Assembly: GCA_016705955.1 (NCBI GenBank)
Contig: JADJKO010000003.1
Span: 248,001 to 312,000, forward strand
DNA length: 64,000 nucleotides
Direction of reading: 5' to 3'
DNA from: Flavobacteriales bacterium
GTDB taxonomy: Bacteria > Bacteroidota > Bacteroidia > Flavobacteriales_F > PHOS-HE28
Under the pieces are notes generated by a model. The model was not told the DNA's origin and searched no databases. It was given only the letters and a program-made list of their open reading frames with translations. Shown here piece by piece: positions 6,808-16,094 of the stretch. Numbering within the stretch: the stretch's first letter is position 1; each line of letters begins with the position of its first letter. The position numbers were made by a program, and so were the translations under genes.

Positions 6808-9618
6808 ATGACACGATCCCTACTCCTTACGCTTCTCGCTTTTACCGCTTCCATTCTTCACGGCCAACAAGGCACCGTTGCCGGGCGGATCACCGCCATG
6901 GAAGCGGGGGTTGTTCAGCCCATGCCCTTCGTGAATGTGGCCATTGCCGGCACCACCACCGGAGCCACCACGGACTTCGACGGCGCATTCCGCTTCAATG
7001 TGGATCCCGGTTCGCACGTGATCACGGTGAGCTTCGTGGGCTACGAGCCAATGGAACGCACCGTGGCCGTGAGCGCTGGAAAGACCACCGAACTGGGGTT
7101 GGAGTTGAAGGCCATTGCAGTGGAGATCGCGACGGTGGAAGTGGTGGCCACGCGTCGAAGCGAAACCGAAAGCGCGGTGGTGATGGAGACGCGCAAGAGC
7201 GATCAAGTGGTGAACGGCGTGAGCCGCGAGCAGATCGCAAAAAGCCAGGACCGCACCGCAGGTGATGTGGTGAAGCGGATCCCGGGCGTGACCATGGTCG
7301 GTGATCGCTTTGTGATGATCCGCGGATTGGCGGACCGCTACAACACGGTGATGTTGAACGATGTGATCGCGCCGAGCCTCGAACCCGACAAGCGTGCCTT
7401 CAGTTTCGACATCCTGCCGAGCGGCGCGTTGGATCGCGTGATGATCTACAAATCCGGTGCGCCGGAACTGCCCGGCGAATTCGCGGGTGGCGTGATCAAG
7501 CTCTATACGGTGAACGTACCCGAGCGCGATCGCACGGAGATCACCTACAGCGCCTCGTACCGACCGGGCACCACGTTCAACAGTTTCAACAGCAGCCAGC
7601 GCAGTAGCACGGATGGACTGGGCTTCGACGATGGCCTTCGTCAACTGCCGGTGAGCTTCGCTGGGAACCTTGCCACCGCGCCATTGCGTCGGGTGGATGA
7701 AGCAGGTCGTTCTCTCGCGAACAATTGGGTTCCGCAGCAAAGCACTTCGTTGCCTGACCAGCGCGTGAACGTGCTGATCGCGCGTCGCTTCGGCAAGGAA
7801 GGTGGACGGATCACCGGGGGAAACATCACCTCGCTCGGATACAGCACCACGCGCTCCGCGTACACGGCGAAGAACTACAACTACAACGCCTACTCACCGC
7901 TTACGGGTCGCAGCGACAGCATCTACAATTACAACGACAACGAGAACATCGCGCAGGTTCGCCTGACAGCCTCGAGCAACTTCAGCCTGCTCGCTGGCAC
8001 GCGGACGAAGCTTGAATTCCGCAACCTCTTCACGCAGCAAGGCACCGACCAGACCACGTTGCGTACCGGGCGCAACATGGAAGAGGGGTTCGAAGTGCGC
8101 AACTACGCGTACCGCTATCAACAGCGCACGATCTACAGCGGTCAACTGCACGGCAGTCATGATCTCGTGCCGGGCACCAGCACGTTGAATTGGACGGCGA
8201 GCTACGGTCTTGCCCTGAGCAAGGAACCCGATCTGCGCCGGATCCGCACCGTCCGCGGACTCGATGCGAGTGATGCCAACACCGCCTTCCAAGTGGTGAT
8301 CCCGCCTGGCGCAACCACACTTGATGCGGGGCGCTTCTTCAGTGAAAGCGATGAACGCGTAATGACCGGCAAGGTGGACTACGAACACCGCGTAGAAGCG
8401 GGCACGAACACACTCACGCTGCGCACCGGGGTTTACGCCGAACGGAAGGATCGCACGTTCGCAGCGCGTTGGATGAGCTATCGTCGCGCCAATGGAGACC
8501 TCTTCGATCAGAGCCTGCTGGATCAAGGCGTGGAGACGATCTTCAATGCGGAGAACATCAACACCACCACCGGCTTCCGGTTGGAGGAAGGCACGAACCC
8601 GAGCGACCGGTACACGGCCGCGAACACACTGCTTGCAGGCTATGTGGGTGCGACCATGACCATCGCGACCAACACGACCATCGCCGCCGGGGTGCGCGCG
8701 GAGCACAACACGCAAGAGCTCACCAGCTCCACTTTCGGTGGGCGTCGCGTGAACGTGAACAACGCCGTTCTGAGCATCCTGCCATCGGTGAATGCGACCC
8801 GGGCATTGAATGAAACATCGCAAGTGCGGTTGGCCTGGTACAGCACGGTGAACCGCCCGGAGTTCCGTGAACTCGCACCATTCTCCTTCTATGACTTCAG
8901 CTTCAACAACGTGTTGCGCGGCAACGACAGCCTGCAAGTGGCCAGCATCCAGAACATCGATGCGCGTTACGAACTGTACCCGTCGGCGTCGGAAATGGTG
9001 AGCTTCGGCCTTTTCTACAAGCACTTCTCGAACCCCATCGAGATGTTCTTCCTGCCCGGTGCCGGCAGCGGCGGAACGCGCAACTTCAGCTACGGCAATG
9101 CGCAGCAAGCGCAAAGCCTCGGCGCCGAAGTCGAGGTTCGTCGTCAGTTGAACGGGATCTTTCCGCAGGGATACCTCAGTCACCTCGGTGTCACCTTCAA
9201 CGCGGCGTACGTGATCACGCAAGTGCAACTCGGTGATCAAGCCAAGGGACAAGCGCAGCAACGTCCGCTCCTTGGGCAATCACCCTACATCATCAACGCC
9301 GGGTTGTATTGGCAGGACAGCGATCGGAAGCTCCAGTACAGCATCCTCTACAATGTGATCGGCCCGCGCTTGTTCGCGGTGGGCACCTATGGAACGCCGG
9401 ATATCTACGAGCTGCCGCGCAACGTGATCGACATCTCTGTATCGAAAGGGTTGGGTGAACACTTCGACGTGAAGCTCGGTGTGCAGGACCTTCTGAACCA
9501 ACGCACGCGCTTGATCCAGGACACGAATGACGATGGCCGCTTCGGCGATCAGGATCAGGAGGTGATGAGCTACCGGCGCGGCGCCTACTTCACCGCTGGC
9601 ATCGGGTACCGCTTCTGA
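6808..9618 (+). CDS. TonB-dependent outer-membrane receptor with carboxypeptidase-regulatory domain
   Basis: 936 residues. The start is placed at ATG 6808 because it opens the signal peptide (MTRSLLLTLLAFTASILHG); an in-frame ATG at 6772 adds 12 non-signal residues. Residues about 20-110 are a CarboxypepD_reg-like fold (VAGRITAMEAG, then GATTDFDGAFRFNV). The plug domain follows with KRIPGVTMVGDRFVMIRGL, then a 22-strand-type barrel including STVNRPEFRELAPFSFYDF, and the protein ends in the aromatic strand YFTAGIGYRF. The family imports siderophores, sugars or other ligands using TonB energy. The next gene is a beta-helix lipoprotein rather than a SusD protein, so this is not a classical polysaccharide-utilisation pair. 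Ligand not inferable. Confidence 0.9.
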   Translation: MTRSLLLTLLAFTASILHGQQGTVAGRITAMEAGVVQPMPFVNVAIAGTTTGATTDFDGAFRFNVDPGSHVITVSFVGYEPMERTVAVSAGKTTELGLELKAIAVEIATVEVVATRRSETESAVVMETRKSDQVVNGVSREQIAKSQDRTAGDVVKRIPGVTMVGDRFVMIRGLADRYNTVMLNDVIAPSLEPDKRAFSFDILPSGALDRVMIYKSGAPELPGEFAGGVIKLYTVNVPERDRTEITYSASYRPGTTFNSFNSSQRSSTDGLGFDDGLRQLPVSFAGNLATAPLRRVDEAGRSLANNWVPQQSTSLPDQRVNVLIARRFGKEGGRITGGNITSLGYSTTRSAYTAKNYNYNAYSPLTGRSDSIYNYNDNENIAQVRLTASSNFSLLAGTRTKLEFRNLFTQQGTDQTTLRTGRNMEEGFEVRNYAYRYQQRTIYSGQLHGSHDLVPGTSTLNWTASYGLALSKEPDLRRIRTVRGLDASDANTAFQVVIPPGATTLDAGRFFSESDERVMTGKVDYEHRVEAGTNTLTLRTGVYAERKDRTFAARWMSYRRANGDLFDQSLLDQGVETIFNAENINTTTGFRLEEGTNPSDRYTAANTLLAGYVGATMTIATNTTIAAGVRAEHNTQELTSSTFGGRRVNVNNAVLSILPSVNATRALNETSQVRLAWYSTVNRPEFRELAPFSFYDFSFNNVLRGNDSLQVASIQNIDARYELYPSASEMVSFGLFYKHFSNPIEMFFLPGAGSGGTRNFSYGNAQQAQSLGAEVEVRRQLNGIFPQGYLSHLGVTFNAAYVITQVQLGDQAKGQAQQRPLLGQSPYIINAGLYWQDSDRKLQYSILYNVIGPRLFAVGTYGTPDIYELPRNVIDISVSKGLGEHFDVKLGVQDLLNQRTRLIQDTNDDGRFGDQDQEVMSYRRGAYFTAGIGYRF

Positions 9619-9726
9619 TCCTTCATAACGGAACCTTCACACGAGGGAACACAACGATAAGATCCAGGTGATCGCAACGGAACAGCACACGGCTCCCTTT
9701 GCGCCATCAAACAAAACGGAAGAAGA

Positions 9727-11124
9727 ATGATGAACATGAAACACCACACCACCACCCTGTTGCTCCTTTGCGCAGTGGCCGTGGCCTTGCCCGCGTGCAA
9801 GAAGAAGGAAGGCTGTACCGATCAACAAGCCCTGAACTACGATGCCGATGCCGACAAGGACTGCTGCTGCGAGTACCCCACGAGCAGCGATCTGACGGAA
9901 GTGCAAGGCAGCATCACGAGCAACACCACGTGGACCAGCACCACCAAGTACCTGTTGAAGGGCTTCGTGTATGTGGAGGACGGCGTTACGCTCACGATCC
10001 AAGCGGGTACCATCATCCGTGGTGATAAGCCGACGAAGGGATCGCTCATCATCAAGCGCGGTGGCAAGATCATGGCGGAAGGCACCATGAGCCAGCCGAT
10101 CGTCTTCACCAGCAACCAAGCCGTTGGTCAACGTGATCGCGGGGATTGGGGCGGCATCATCATCTGTGGTCGCGCGCCGCATAACCAGCCTAGCGATCCC
10201 GTGGTGGAAGGTGGTCCGGATGCGAACTACGGCGGCAACGATGCGGAGGACAACAGCGGTGTGTTGCGCTATGTGCGGATCGAATTCGGCGGCATCGCCT
10301 TCCAACCCAACCAGGAGATCAATGGCCTTACGCTGGGCGCTGTGGGTCGCGGCACTACCATCGATCACGTGCAAGTGAGCTACAGCGGCGATGACAGCTA
10401 TGAGTGGTTCGGCGGCACGGTGAACGCGAAGAACCTGATCGCCTTCCGAGGCCAGGACGACGACTTCGACCAGGACTTCGGTTGGCAAGGAATGGTACAG
10501 TTCGCACTCGGACTGCGCGACCCGAACACGGCCGATGCAAGCGGCAGCAATGGATTCGAATGCGACAATGACGCTGCCGGTAATCCGACCGCACCTTACT
10601 CACAAGGCACGTGGAGCAACGTGACGATCCTCGGACCACAAGCCGTGAGCAACACCTACAGCGATCTGTACAAGCGCGCGCTGCACTTGCGCCGCAACAC
10701 CCGGACACGGGTGTACAACAGCGTGTTCGTCGGGTACCCGACCGGGCTGCTCATCGACGGTGGGACGACCGAGTTGAACGCCGCCAACAACGACCTGCAA
10801 GTGCGCAACGTGGTGTTGGCCGGCATGACGAACGACTTCGGTGTGGCCTCCGGAAGTTCGTGGGACATCAGCAGCTGGTTCAGCACGCCCGGTTGGGGGA
10901 ACAGCACCGTATCGAATGTGAACGACCTTGGCCTGAGCCTGCCGGTGACCCTCACGAGCCCGGTGCTTCGTCCGGTGGGAACCAGCCCACTGCTGAGCGG
11001 CGCTGAATTCAACGGACCGCTGATGGACACCTTCTACCAGAACGTTTCCTTCCGCGGCGCATTCGGCAGCACGGATTGGACCGCCGGTTGGGCGAATTGG
11101 GATCCGCAGAACACGAACTACTGA
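9727..11124 (+). CDS. surface lipoprotein with right-handed beta-helix-like repeats, paired with the TonB receptor
   Basis: 465 residues. A signal peptide ends in the lipobox LPAC (lipidated Cys near residue 22), followed by KKKEGCTDQQALNYDADADK, an acidic stretch that looks like a small metal- or spacer-type motif. The middle repeats VEDGVTLTIQAGTIIRGDKP, GKIMAEGTMSQPIVFTSNQ, and YVRIEFGGIAF, hallmarks of a parallel beta-helix with turns of about 20-25 residues. The gene starts 108 bp after the TonB receptor on the same strand and ends with a hairpin, so the two probably form an operon. Similar receptor/lipoprotein pairs are common in Flavobacteriia; the ligand is unknown. A start at 9736 (MKHH) is equally possible. 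Confidence 0.8.
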   Translation: MMNMKHHTTTLLLLCAVAVALPACKKKEGCTDQQALNYDADADKDCCCEYPTSSDLTEVQGSITSNTTWTSTTKYLLKGFVYVEDGVTLTIQAGTIIRGDKPTKGSLIIKRGGKIMAEGTMSQPIVFTSNQAVGQRDRGDWGGIIICGRAPHNQPSDPVVEGGPDANYGGNDAEDNSGVLRYVRIEFGGIAFQPNQEINGLTLGAVGRGTTIDHVQVSYSGDDSYEWFGGTVNAKNLIAFRGQDDDFDQDFGWQGMVQFALGLRDPNTADASGSNGFECDNDAAGNPTAPYSQGTWSNVTILGPQAVSNTYSDLYKRALHLRRNTRTRVYNSVFVGYPTGLLIDGGTTELNAANNDLQVRNVVLAGMTNDFGVASGSSWDISSWFSTPGWGNSTVSNVNDLGLSLPVTLTSPVLRPVGTSPLLSGAEFNGPLMDTFYQNVSFRGAFGSTDWTAGWANWDPQNTNY

Positions 11125-11144
11125 GTTGGTTCAGTTGAAGAGAA

Positions 11145-11164
11145 AGCCCTGCTTCGGCGGGGCT
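11145..11164 (+). terminator. hairpin after the receptor/lipoprotein operon
   Basis: AGCCCTGC-TTCG-GCGGGGCT: an 8-bp stem with one G-T pair and a stable TTCG loop, 20 bp after the stop codon of the lipoprotein gene. There is no strong T run after it. Confidence 0.6.
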
Positions 11165-11230
11165 AATCTCATTGGTGAAGAAGAGAGAATGCATTTCACC
11201 GCATTGCTTCGCAAAGCCTCGCAAGGACAG

Positions 11231-11255
11231 GCGCGGAGAGCGCTGAGGACGCTGG
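11231..11255 (-). repeat. CTCxGCG-type short intergenic repeat
   Basis: On the minus strand this reads as a run of CTC/GCG units (CCTCAGCGCTCTCCGCGCC) related to the elements at 22015-22124 and 57558-57592. It lies in a non-coding gap. Confidence 0.4.
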
Positions 11256-11276
11256 GAATGAATGAAGGGTGCAGAG

Positions 11277-11294
11277 GATCCGCCGAGGCGGATC
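11277..11294 (-). terminator. hairpin at the 3' end of the DedA-type gene
   Basis: GATCCGCC-GA-GGCGGATC, a perfect 8-bp inverted repeat overlapping the stop codon of the minus-strand gene (stop at 11293). It may terminate that gene; there is no T run. Confidence 0.4.
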
Positions 11295-11739
11295 AGCGGA
11301 AGAACCAGAGGACGCCGCCGTAGCGGGCGGCCTTTCCAATGAACATCAGCAGCGCTGTGGGGATCAAGCGTGTACGACCCAGACCCATAGCAATCGCGAT
11401 GGGGTCGCCGATCACCGGCAACCAGCAAAGCAGCGCGGCCCAAGCGCCGTAGCGTTCGGTCCGCGCTTGCCATTTCAAGGCTCTCGTGGGATCGGTGCGC
11501 AACCACTTGGCGATGCGCTCCAGGTTCCCGAGGCGACCGACCCCATAGCTGCTCATACCGCCAAGCCAGTTCCCGAGGCTTGCCACCAGCCAAAGGGTAC
11601 CAAGAGGCCATGAACCCATGGTGAATGCAGCGAGTACCGCTTCCGAACTGAAGGGCAGGATGGTGGCCGCGAGGAAGGAGGCCAGGAACAGCCCCCAGAG
11701 ACCCAGATCGGTCTGCCATGCGGCAGATGCCAGTTCCAT
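11293..11739 (-). CDS. DedA/SNARE-associated family membrane protein (YqaA-like)
   Basis: 148 residues. The open frame continues upstream, but ATG 11739 is chosen because a TACCTTTG promoter box lies 5 nt before it and the protein then starts at MELASAAWQTDLGLWGLFLA, as expected for the short YqaA branch. Hydrophobic helices alternate with the family's conserved segments: FLAATILPFSSEAVL, LGNWLGGMSSYGVGR and the WLPVIGDPIAIAMG re-entrant-like motif. DedA relatives act in undecaprenyl-phosphate or phospholipid flipping; for the short YqaA branch function is unproven. Inner membrane. Convergent with the lipoprotein gene. Confidence 0.82.
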   Translation of the reverse strand: MELASAAWQTDLGLWGLFLASFLAATILPFSSEAVLAAFTMGSWPLGTLWLVASLGNWLGGMSSYGVGRLGNLERIAKWLRTDPTRALKWQARTERYGAWAALLCWLPVIGDPIAIAMGLGRTRLIPTALLMFIGKAARYGGVLWFFR

Positions 11740-11744
11740 GCGGC

Positions 11745-11752
11745 CAAAGGTA
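11745..11752 (-). promoter_or_regulatory. -7 promoter box of the DedA-type gene
   Basis: TACCTTTG on the minus strand, a full TAnnTTTG match, separated by 5 nt (GCCGC) from ATG 11739. Predicts a leaderless message. Confidence 0.6.
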
Positions 11753-11800
11753 TCAGGGGCGCTTCGGCATAACCTTTGGCAACCACCGGGCCTTGCATCA

Positions 11801-12508
11801 ATGACCATGAAAACGCTCATCACCCTTTCCTTGGCCCTTGCAGCGGCCAGCGTTGCAGCGCAGCAGAACCAACCGCAGCAGCATCAACAGCGCTTCACCA
11901 CCATCAGCGGCGGGTTGGAGATCGGCATCCCGATCGGTGAATTCGATGCCACATGGGGACATCAGATGGTCGGTCTCAGTGCGAACATGGTGATCCCGAT
12001 GCGCCGGTTGCCGTTGAGCTATGGCTTCGACTTCGGTTGGAGCCGCATGGGTAGCAAGCGTGAGGTGGTGGCCATTGATGAAGAGAATATCCAAGCCACC
12101 ACGGGCGACCTGAAAGTGACCAGCAACGTGTACGCTTACCACGGCTTGTTGCGCTTGCAACCGATCACAGGCAAGGTGAGTCCGTATGTGGAGGCCATGG
12201 GCGGCATGCGCCAGTTCACGACCCGTTCGCGGATCGATGTGGAAGGCATGGACCAGCCCCTGATGGAGCAGCGCAACGAGAACGAATTCATCGGCAGTAT
12301 CGGCTGGGCCGCAGGGGTGCAAGTGCTCCCCGGCAAGAACAGGAACTTGTTGCTGGAGCTGCGCTTGGAGCGGCTGAACGGCGGACAGGTGAACTACGTG
12401 GATCCGCGTTCCATCGTGATCACGCCGGATGGCGTGGTGGACTATTCCACCCTGAGCAGTGGCACCCGGGTGGTGAACCTCACCTTCGGGGTCGGCCTGC
12501 GGTTCTGA
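11801..12508 (+). CDS. outer-membrane beta-barrel protein
   Basis: 235 residues (start 11801; ATG 11807 is an alternative giving MKTLITL). A signal peptide (LITLSLALAAASVAAQ) is followed by a Gln-rich spacer and alternating amphipathic strands, for example GLEIGIPIGEF, LSYGFDFGWSRMG and NVYAYHGLLRLQP. It ends NLTFGVGLRF, the terminal-Phe strand typical of Bam-inserted barrels. Length fits an 8-10-strand barrel of the OmpW/outer-membrane beta-barrel type. No enzymatic motif. A TAACCTTTG sequence about 30 nt upstream could be its promoter. It stands alone between the DedA-type gene (divergent) and purH. Confidence 0.78.
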   Translation: MTMKTLITLSLALAAASVAAQQNQPQQHQQRFTTISGGLEIGIPIGEFDATWGHQMVGLSANMVIPMRRLPLSYGFDFGWSRMGSKREVVAIDEENIQATTGDLKVTSNVYAYHGLLRLQPITGKVSPYVEAMGGMRQFTTRSRIDVEGMDQPLMEQRNENEFIGSIGWAAGVQVLPGKNRNLLLELRLERLNGGQVNYVDPRSIVITPDGVVDYSTLSSGTRVVNLTFGVGLRF

Positions 12509-12633
12509 TCGCGGAAGTGCCTGTGGCGCTGTTGGTAACCTTCGGATAACGGTGCCCGCTCCGGACCGTGCCACGCCTTGACTGTGCTGTAAACTTGCGC
12601 CGGAATAGGGAGAAACCACGCAGGAATTTCATT

Positions 12634-14163
12634 TTGGCAGGGCAGAAACGCATCCAGAGCGCGCTCCTATCGGTGTTCCATAAGGATGGGCTCGAGCCTA
12701 TCGTTCGCGAACTCCAGCGGCTCGGCGTCCATTTGTACAGCACCGGCGGCACGCAGGACTTCATCGAGAAACTCGGTGTGGCGGTGACGCCTGTGGAGGA
12801 ACTCACCACCTACCCGAGCATCCTCGGTGGGCGCGTGAAGACCTTGCATCCGAAAGTCTTCGGCGGGATCCTCGGGCGCCGCGATCTGGACAGCGACGTG
12901 GCCCAGCTGGAGGAATATCATATTCCTCCCATCGACCTCGTCATCGTGGACCTCTATCCGTTCGAGGCCACTGTGGCCAGCGGTGGCACGGAGGACGAAG
13001 TCATCGAGAAGATCGACATCGGCGGCATCAGCTTGATCCGCGCAGCGGCGAAGAACCACCGCGATGTGGTGATCATCCCGGCGAAAGAGCACTACGCAGA
13101 ATTGCTGCGCTTGCTGAAGGACCAGGATGGCGGAACCACGCTTGTGCAACGCAAGAGTTTCGCTTCTTCCGCCTTCGCGGTGAGTTCCCGATACGATGGC
13201 GCGATCTACAATTGGTTCAGTGAAGGGCGTGGCGACCTACGCTTGAGCGCTGGACCGACCACCGTGTTGCGTTACGGGGAGAACCCGCATCAGGGCGGCG
13301 CATTCCACGGTGATCTCGCGGGAATGTTCACGCAGTTGAACGGCAAGGAGCTCAGCTACAACAACCTCTTGGACCTGGACGCGGCGGTGGAGTTGATCGA
13401 TGATCTTTCAACTCTTCCGGGTGTTCCGTTCGCGATCCTCAAACACAACAACGCGTGCGGCGCGGCGATCCGTGCAACGTTGAAGGAAGCGTGGGATGCG
13501 GCACTTGCCGCGGATCCGGTGAGCGCCTTTGGTGGCGTGCTCATCACCAACGCACGCATCGACAAGGCCACGGCGGAAGCGATCGACCCGCTCTTCTTCG
13601 AGATCATCGCTGCGTCCGGATTCGATGCCGATGCACTGGACGTTCTGCGTAAGAAGAAGAACCGGATGATCCTTGAGCGCAAGCCCGCGAAGCGTTCAAG
13701 CGTGAAGGTGCGCACAGCGTTGAACGGGATCCTCACCGAGGATGCGGACACGGTGGTGGCAAGTGCTTCTTCCATGAAGGTGGCCACCACGAAACCACCG
13801 ACAGTGCAAGAGTTGAACGACCTCGTCTTCGCGACGATCCTGGTGAAGCACACCAAGAGCAATGCGATCGTATTGGCCAAGAACAACCAGTTGCTCGCCA
13901 GCGGCACGGGACAGACCAGTCGCGTGGATGCCCTGGAGCAAGCCATCACCAAGGCTGGCAAGTTCGGTTTCGACCTTTCCGGCGCCGTAATGGCCAGCGA
14001 CGCCTTCTTCCCTTTTCCCGACTGCGTGGAGATCGCCGGCAAGGTGGGCATCACCGCGGTCGTCCACCCCGGCGGCAGCATCCGCGACCAGGACAGCATC
14101 GACTATTGCAACGCACACGGCATGGCCATGTGCATCACCGGCAACCGCCACTTCAAACATTGA
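12634..14163 (+). CDS. purH: bifunctional AICAR formyltransferase / IMP cyclohydrolase
   Basis: 509 residues from a TTG start. TTG 12634 is preferred because it gives MAGQKRIQSALLSVFHKDGL, matching the normal PurH N-terminus; the in-frame ATG 12568 would add 22 unusual residues. The N-terminal MGS-like domain carries STGGTQDFIE and GGRVKTLHPKVFGGIL (IMP cyclohydrolase). The C-terminal domain carries LRYGENPHQGGAFHG and the catalytic LKHNNACGA (Lys-His pair of AICAR transformylase), and ends in VHPGGSIRDQDSIDYCN and TGNRHFKH. It performs the last two steps of purine synthesis. A TAAACTTG sequence about 35 nt upstream is a possible -7 box. mreB follows after 13 bp. Confidence 0.95.
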   Translation: MAGQKRIQSALLSVFHKDGLEPIVRELQRLGVHLYSTGGTQDFIEKLGVAVTPVEELTTYPSILGGRVKTLHPKVFGGILGRRDLDSDVAQLEEYHIPPIDLVIVDLYPFEATVASGGTEDEVIEKIDIGGISLIRAAAKNHRDVVIIPAKEHYAELLRLLKDQDGGTTLVQRKSFASSAFAVSSRYDGAIYNWFSEGRGDLRLSAGPTTVLRYGENPHQGGAFHGDLAGMFTQLNGKELSYNNLLDLDAAVELIDDLSTLPGVPFAILKHNNACGAAIRATLKEAWDAALAADPVSAFGGVLITNARIDKATAEAIDPLFFEIIAASGFDADALDVLRKKKNRMILERKPAKRSSVKVRTALNGILTEDADTVVASASSMKVATTKPPTVQELNDLVFATILVKHTKSNAIVLAKNNQLLASGTGQTSRVDALEQAITKAGKFGFDLSGAVMASDAFFPFPDCVEIAGKVGITAVVHPGGSIRDQDSIDYCNAHGMAMCITGNRHFKH

Positions 14164-14176
14164 CCCCCCTAGGACC

Positions 14177-15202
14177 ATGAGCTGGTTCAACTTCTTCACC
14201 CAGGAGATCGCCATCGACCTCGGCACCGCCAACACCTTGATCATCCACAATGACAAGGTGGTGGTGGACGAACCCAGCATCGTGGCCATCGACCGTACCA
14301 CCGGCAAAGTCATCGCCGTGGGCCGACAGGCACAGCAGATGCACGGCAAGACGCACGAGAACATCAAGACCATCCGACCGCTGCGCGATGGCGTGATCGC
14401 GGACTTCAAGGCTGCTGAGGAGATGATCAAGGGCATGATCCGCATGATCAATCCCGGCAGAAGGCTCTTCACGCCGAACCTGCGCATGGTGATCTGCATC
14501 CCCAGCGGCATCACCGAAGTGGAGAAGCGCGCGGTGAAGGACAGCAGCGAACACGCCGGTGCGAAGGAGGTGTACCTGATCCACGAACCGATGGCCGCCG
14601 CGATCGGGATCGGCATCGATGTGGAGGAGCCGATGGGCAACATGATCATCGACATCGGTGGTGGTACGAGTGAGATCGCGGTGATCGCGCTCGGTGGTAT
14701 CGTGTGTGACAAGAACATCCGCGTGGCGGGCGATGAATTCACACAGGACATCGAAGAGTACATGCGCCGCCAGCACAACATCCTGGTGGGTGAGCGCACG
14801 GCGGAGACGATCAAGATCGAAGTAGGCGCCGCGATGACCGAGTTGGACAATCCACCGCCGGATTACGCCGTACGCGGACGCGACCTGATGACCGGTATCC
14901 CCAAGGAGATCACGGTGACCTACGTGGAGATCGCGCAAGCCTTGGACAAGAGCATCAGCAAGATCGAAGAGGCGATCCTGAGCGCGTTGGAAGCCACACC
15001 GCCCGAGTTGAGCGCGGACATCTACAAGACCGGCATCTACCTGGCTGGTGGCGGTGCGTTGTTGCGCGGATTGGACAAGCGCATCAGCATCAAGACGAAG
15101 TTGCCGGTACACGTGAGCGAGGATCCGCTACGCGCCGTCGCACGCGGCACTGGTATCGCATTGAAGAACATCGATCGCTTCCAGTTCCTGATGCGCGAGT
15201 AG
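14177..15202 (+). CDS. mreB: actin-like rod-shape protein MreB
   Basis: 341 residues, the normal MreB length. Phosphate-1 motif AIDLGTANTLI at residue 11, connecting VDEPSIVAIDR, phosphate-2 motif IIDIGGGTSEIAVIALGG near residue 157, and adenosine motif YLAGGGALLRGL near residue 290. MreB polymerises on the inner face of the membrane and positions the elongation-type peptidoglycan synthase encoded by the next four genes. It opens the run mreB-mreC-mreD-PBP2-rodA on one strand with gaps of 61, -4, -4 and -4 bp. No own promoter is obvious in the 13 bp after purH, so it may be transcribed from purH. Confidence 0.96.
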   Translation: MSWFNFFTQEIAIDLGTANTLIIHNDKVVVDEPSIVAIDRTTGKVIAVGRQAQQMHGKTHENIKTIRPLRDGVIADFKAAEEMIKGMIRMINPGRRLFTPNLRMVICIPSGITEVEKRAVKDSSEHAGAKEVYLIHEPMAAAIGIGIDVEEPMGNMIIDIGGGTSEIAVIALGGIVCDKNIRVAGDEFTQDIEEYMRRQHNILVGERTAETIKIEVGAAMTELDNPPPDYAVRGRDLMTGIPKEITVTYVEIAQALDKSISKIEEAILSALEATPPELSADIYKTGIYLAGGGALLRGLDKRISIKTKLPVHVSEDPLRAVARGTGIALKNIDRFQFLMRE

Positions 15203-15263
15203 GTGCGCGAAACTTCGCGCCCGCAACGCGCCGTTCTTCGGCGGTCGAAAGGGCGAACCAACC

Positions 15264-16094
15264 ATGCGCGACCTCTTCCGCTTCCTCCACCGCATACGGA
15301 ACACGCTGCTCTTCCTGCTGCTGTTGGGCATCTCCATGGGCCTGTTGTACAATGGCAACTCGCACCATCGCGCGCGCGCCATCAGCAGCAGTAATGAGCT
15401 GGTGGGCACGCTCTTCACCTGGCGCAAGGACATTACCGACTACGCCAACCTGAAGGAAGTGAACGAGCGCCTGGCCGCAGAGAATGCGGATTGGCGCAAC
15501 CGCCACAGCAGCTCGTACACACCGGTGGAGGAGCTCTTCGTGCGGATCAACGACAGCATCTATCGCCAACAATACAGCTACCTGCCTGCCAAGGTGGTGA
15601 ATAACACCTGGCACAAGCCGCGCAACTTCATCACGCTGGACAAGGGCGCTGTGAACGGATTGCACGACGACATGGGTGTGATCGGCCCGGACGGGATCGT
15701 GGGCGTGATCCGCGATGTGGAACCGCACTTCGCATCGGTGATCAGCATCCTGAACCCGGACGTGAAGACCAGCGTGAAGACCAAACGGACCGGACACTAC
15801 GGACTGCTCTATTGGGACACCAACGATCCGTTGACCTCCTCGGTGATCGACATTCCGAAGCATGCGCGGGTGCATGTGGGCGACACCATAGTGACCACCG
15901 GTGGTGATGGCGTCTATCCCGAAGGAGTGCCCGTAGGCCGCGTGCTGGCCGTGAACGATGCACCCGGCAGACAGGACCAGGCGATCGTGGTACAACTCTT
16001 CGAGGATCTTACCCGCAGCGGCTTCGTGTATGTGGTGAACGACCTGCAACGCGCCGAGCGCGACAGCGTGGAAAAAGCATACGTGGTCCAATGA
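15264..16094 (+). CDS. mreC: rod-shape-determining protein MreC
   Basis: 276 residues. One N-terminal membrane helix (LLFLLLLGISMGLLY), a coiled-coil stretch around residues 60-90 (LKEVNERLAAENADWRN), then the beta-rich periplasmic domain with FITLDKGAVNGLHDDMGVI, GVIRDVEPHFASVISILNPD and a terminal GFVYVVNDLQ. MreC is the periplasmic scaffold linking MreB/MreD to PBP2. Its stop overlaps the mreD start by 4 bp, indicating translational coupling. Confidence 0.93.
   Translation: MRDLFRFLHRIRNTLLFLLLLGISMGLLYNGNSHHRARAISSSNELVGTLFTWRKDITDYANLKEVNERLAAENADWRNRHSSSYTPVEELFVRINDSIYRQQYSYLPAKVVNNTWHKPRNFITLDKGAVNGLHDDMGVIGPDGIVGVIRDVEPHFASVISILNPDVKTSVKTKRTGHYGLLYWDTNDPLTSSVIDIPKHARVHVGDTIVTTGGDGVYPEGVPVGRVLAVNDAPGRQDQAIVVQLFEDLTRSGFVYVVNDLQRAERDSVEKAYVVQ

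Noticed and set aside
7894..9279. 461-codon open frame antisense to the TonB receptor
   Set aside because: Mirrors the barrel coding region and has no recognisable domain, while the receptor frame is complete.
12568..12633. ATG 12568 as purH start
   Set aside because: Would add 22 residues rich in Arg that PurH proteins lack; TTG 12634 gives the normal N-terminus.
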